Source of the DNA: Methanocella arvoryzae MRE50
Lineage (GTDB): Archaea; Halobacteriota; Methanocellia; Methanocellales; Methanocellaceae
Assembly (NCBI RefSeq): GCF_000063445.1
Contig: NC_009464.1
Coordinates: forward strand, 1,240,001 to 1,304,000
Length of the DNA: 64,000 nt
Direction of reading: 5' to 3'
A program made the translations under genes and the position numbers. The notes beneath the pieces were generated by a model. That model did not search any database and was not told the origin of the DNA. It saw only the letters and a list, made by a program, of their open reading frames with translations. Positions 62,706-64,000 of the stretch are shown here, piece after piece; the first letter of the stretch is position 1; every line of letters begins with the position of its first letter.

Positions 62706-62828
62706 ATGGCATTCTTCGACCAGCCGCATAATGGATAGTCAGGGACCCTGGCCATCGTCTCGATGCTCGCCTGGGACGCTATAGTTGCCCGGGACATGCG
62801 CATTCACGAGCTTTCGAATATTAGTTGA
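62706..62828 (+). pseudogene. Possible mini-gene interrupted by one in-frame UAG
   Basis: ATG 62706 has GAGGAT nine bases upstream and an AT-rich imperfect palindrome (62667-62690) as probable promoter. The frame reads MAFFDQPHNG, UAG (62736-62738), then SGTLAIVSMLAWDAIVARDM and RIHELSNIS before TGA. Both halves together give about 40 residues with a plausible hydrophobic middle. It could be a broken small gene, or chance. The rest of 62548-62889 holds the terminator and nothing else I recognise. Confidence 0.3.
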
Positions 62829-62889
62829 GGAGGCTCTCTAAAAAAAGTCAAGGGCAGGGATGATAAACCTGCCCGGATCACCTCCGCAT

Positions 62890-63873
62890 TCACCGCTGAA
62901 AGAACTCGGTAACGGGCGTCGGAACCGGAGTCGGGATCTCAGTCGGAGTCACGATTGGCACTTCAGTCGGCTCCGGCGTCGGAGTCGGCATCTCGGTCGG
63001 TTCTGGCGTCACGATCGGTGTGGCGGTCGGAATTTCTGTCGGGACCGGAGTCGGAGTCGGCATCTCAGTCGGCTCCGGTGTCGGGGTCGGCGTTGTCGTT
63101 GGCGATGCAGTGGGCACTGCAGTCGCTGCCGGCCTCAGGATGGGCGCAGTACCGATCGACTGGACTCTGCCGGTGCTCTCGGCAGCCCGCATGTCCTTGA
63201 TGTTGAGCGGCGGCTGATCATCCGGGAACTTGCCCATGTTTGTGAAGGCATAAGCGAGGATATCACCGTATGCCGGGTACGCGTCGATCATGACCAGTTT
63301 CCGCTCTTTGGAGTACGCCACCTGAACGGGCCTGTCGAGACAGTAGACCTTCTCCGTGCCATCAGGCAACAGTACAGCCACCTTATTGTACTCGAACATG
63401 AACTTGTCCTTCTCCTTGTCATGCATGAGCACCCTGATGTCCTTCATCGTCATCACCATGGACGTGCCGCTGATGTTGAGAGTGGCGGTATCCAGAGGCC
63501 TGATGGCGACATCCGCGGACTTAGCGCCGCCCGCAGAAATGAAGCCCATGCCTCCCCTCAGGTTAAAGGCGCCGGTCAGCGGGGTCGGGAAGGTCACCGT
63601 GGAGACTTTGCCATCCTTAGTAGTGATCGCAACGCTGGGCACCTGGAAGAAGACTGTATTGTCCCTCACGCTGGTCACTGTTTTCACCATGTCTATGCTC
63701 TTAATGTGATGATGGCCTTTGAACGACTCCTTTTTGCAATAGCTGTCTTTGCAGGAGTCATCGTCTTTACCATAGCCACCATCAGACAGTGCGCCAGGCA
63801 TCAGTGCGGTGAATAGCACCAGCAGGGCGCCGACTGTCATCAATATTTTCAAAGTTTTGGCCTTTATCTGCAT
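62890..63873 (-). CDS. Secreted protein with Pro/Thr/Glu repeat tail
   Basis: 327 residues from ATG 63873 (MQIKAKTLKILMTVGALLVL signal peptide). The folded part (about 35-240) is beta-rich and unrecognised; early residues have a Cys/His-rich patch (CKDSYCKKESFKGHHH), possibly metal-binding. The last 75 residues are tandem repeats of the type TPTPEPTEMPTPTPVPTEI, a stalk-like linker rich in glycosylation sites, with no C-terminal anchor. The matching DNA is a minisatellite (about 62920-63110). Confidence 0.72.
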   Translation of the reverse strand: MQIKAKTLKILMTVGALLVLFTALMPGALSDGGYGKDDDSCKDSYCKKESFKGHHHIKSIDMVKTVTSVRDNTVFFQVPSVAITTKDGKVSTVTFPTPLTGAFNLRGGMGFISAGGAKSADVAIRPLDTATLNISGTSMVMTMKDIRVLMHDKEKDKFMFEYNKVAVLLPDGTEKVYCLDRPVQVAYSKERKLVMIDAYPAYGDILAYAFTNMGKFPDDQPPLNIKDMRAAESTGRVQSIGTAPILRPAATAVPTASPTTTPTPTPEPTEMPTPTPVPTEIPTATPIVTPEPTEMPTPTPEPTEVPIVTPTEIPTPVPTPVTEFFQR

Positions 63874-64000
63874 GTTATCCCCGGGAGCAGATTCGGGAAA
63901 ATCTGGGAAATAGGTTCGCGAAAATATGAGCGTGAGTTCTCCGGCATCATAAAAAATAATGACAGCAAGGGTACTGTGAATATTACCCATACTATAGAAA

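Noticed and set aside
62706-62828. Pyrrolysine at the UAG of the mini-gene
   Set aside because: No PYLIS-like context or pyl genes are visible in the window and the organism type suggested is not known for pyrrolysine use; kept only as a possible broken gene.

Overview
The window is archaeal and almost certainly from a methanogen. It encodes a clamp-loader large subunit (RfcL), a one-domain archaeal histone, a methanogenesis-marker-2 protein, an NrpR nitrogen regulator, DUF2124 and DUF373 proteins, two TrmB regulators, the short archaeal PurA and an archaeal SHMT. The moderately high G+C, the mixed bacterial and archaeal gene content and the lactate genes suggest the Methanocellales (Rice Cluster I, Methanocella). 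That genus assignment is inference. I see no rRNA, tRNA or CRISPR array.

Layout. 1-7.5 kb: rfcL (cut by the window edge), marker 2 overlapping an isocitrate/isopropylmalate-type dehydrogenase, an alpha/beta hydrolase, an internally deleted flavodoxin, an exported repeat protein whose signal peptide is out of frame with its ATG, an MBL-fold hydrolase and a Re-citrate-synthase-like enzyme. 7.6-12.6 kb: YwbE, a TrmB regulator and a divergent heavy-metal operon (Cys-rich mini-protein, HMA chaperone, P1B ATPase with unusual CPG/HEAS motifs), then a GNAT enzyme and a second TrmB regulator. 12.6-16.2 kb: two tandem lactate permeases with gene-conversion tracts. 16.4-25.5 kb: pgk, type-2 argC, DUF1284, a CbiO-like ATPase, two-gene ADP-forming acetyl-CoA synthetase and recQ. 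25.5-27.5 kb: an insertion sequence inside a nest of long palindromes. 27.5-33.4 kb: DUF72, then bioY-ecfA-ecfA-ecfT (biotin ECF transporter) behind a perfect BirA-type operator, an RCC1-repeat surface protein and birA. 33.5-40.9 kb: a secreted Cys-cluster protein, a larA / Fe-S / FAD operon for lactate, and a sensor kinase. 41-46.3 kb: purA, a Trm112-like protein, pyrG, nrpR and DUF2124. 46.3-52.5 kb: NEW3 surface protein, HTH-CBS regulator, histone, Lrp regulator coupled to an aminotransferase, and a secreted zincin-like protein. 52.6-64 kb: glyA-serB-coiled-coil, DUF373, small unknowns, a phosphoribosyltransferase, an ABC exporter translationally coupled to a NEW3 surface protein, and a Pro/Thr-repeat secreted protein.

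How it fits together. The LctP permeases, LarA, and the two-subunit FAD/Fe-S dehydrogenase would together import, racemise and oxidise lactate. ADP-forming acetyl-CoA synthetase could interconvert acetyl-CoA and acetate. BirA plus its operator at bioY forms a complete biotin-sensing uptake circuit. Several families of long imperfect hairpins (CACAGAGG, GAACGCTGCGCTGTGC, CGCCAAG and GACCCTTCGGTCGCG types) occupy intergenic spaces; one cluster has been split by an IS with a clear 5-bp target duplication.
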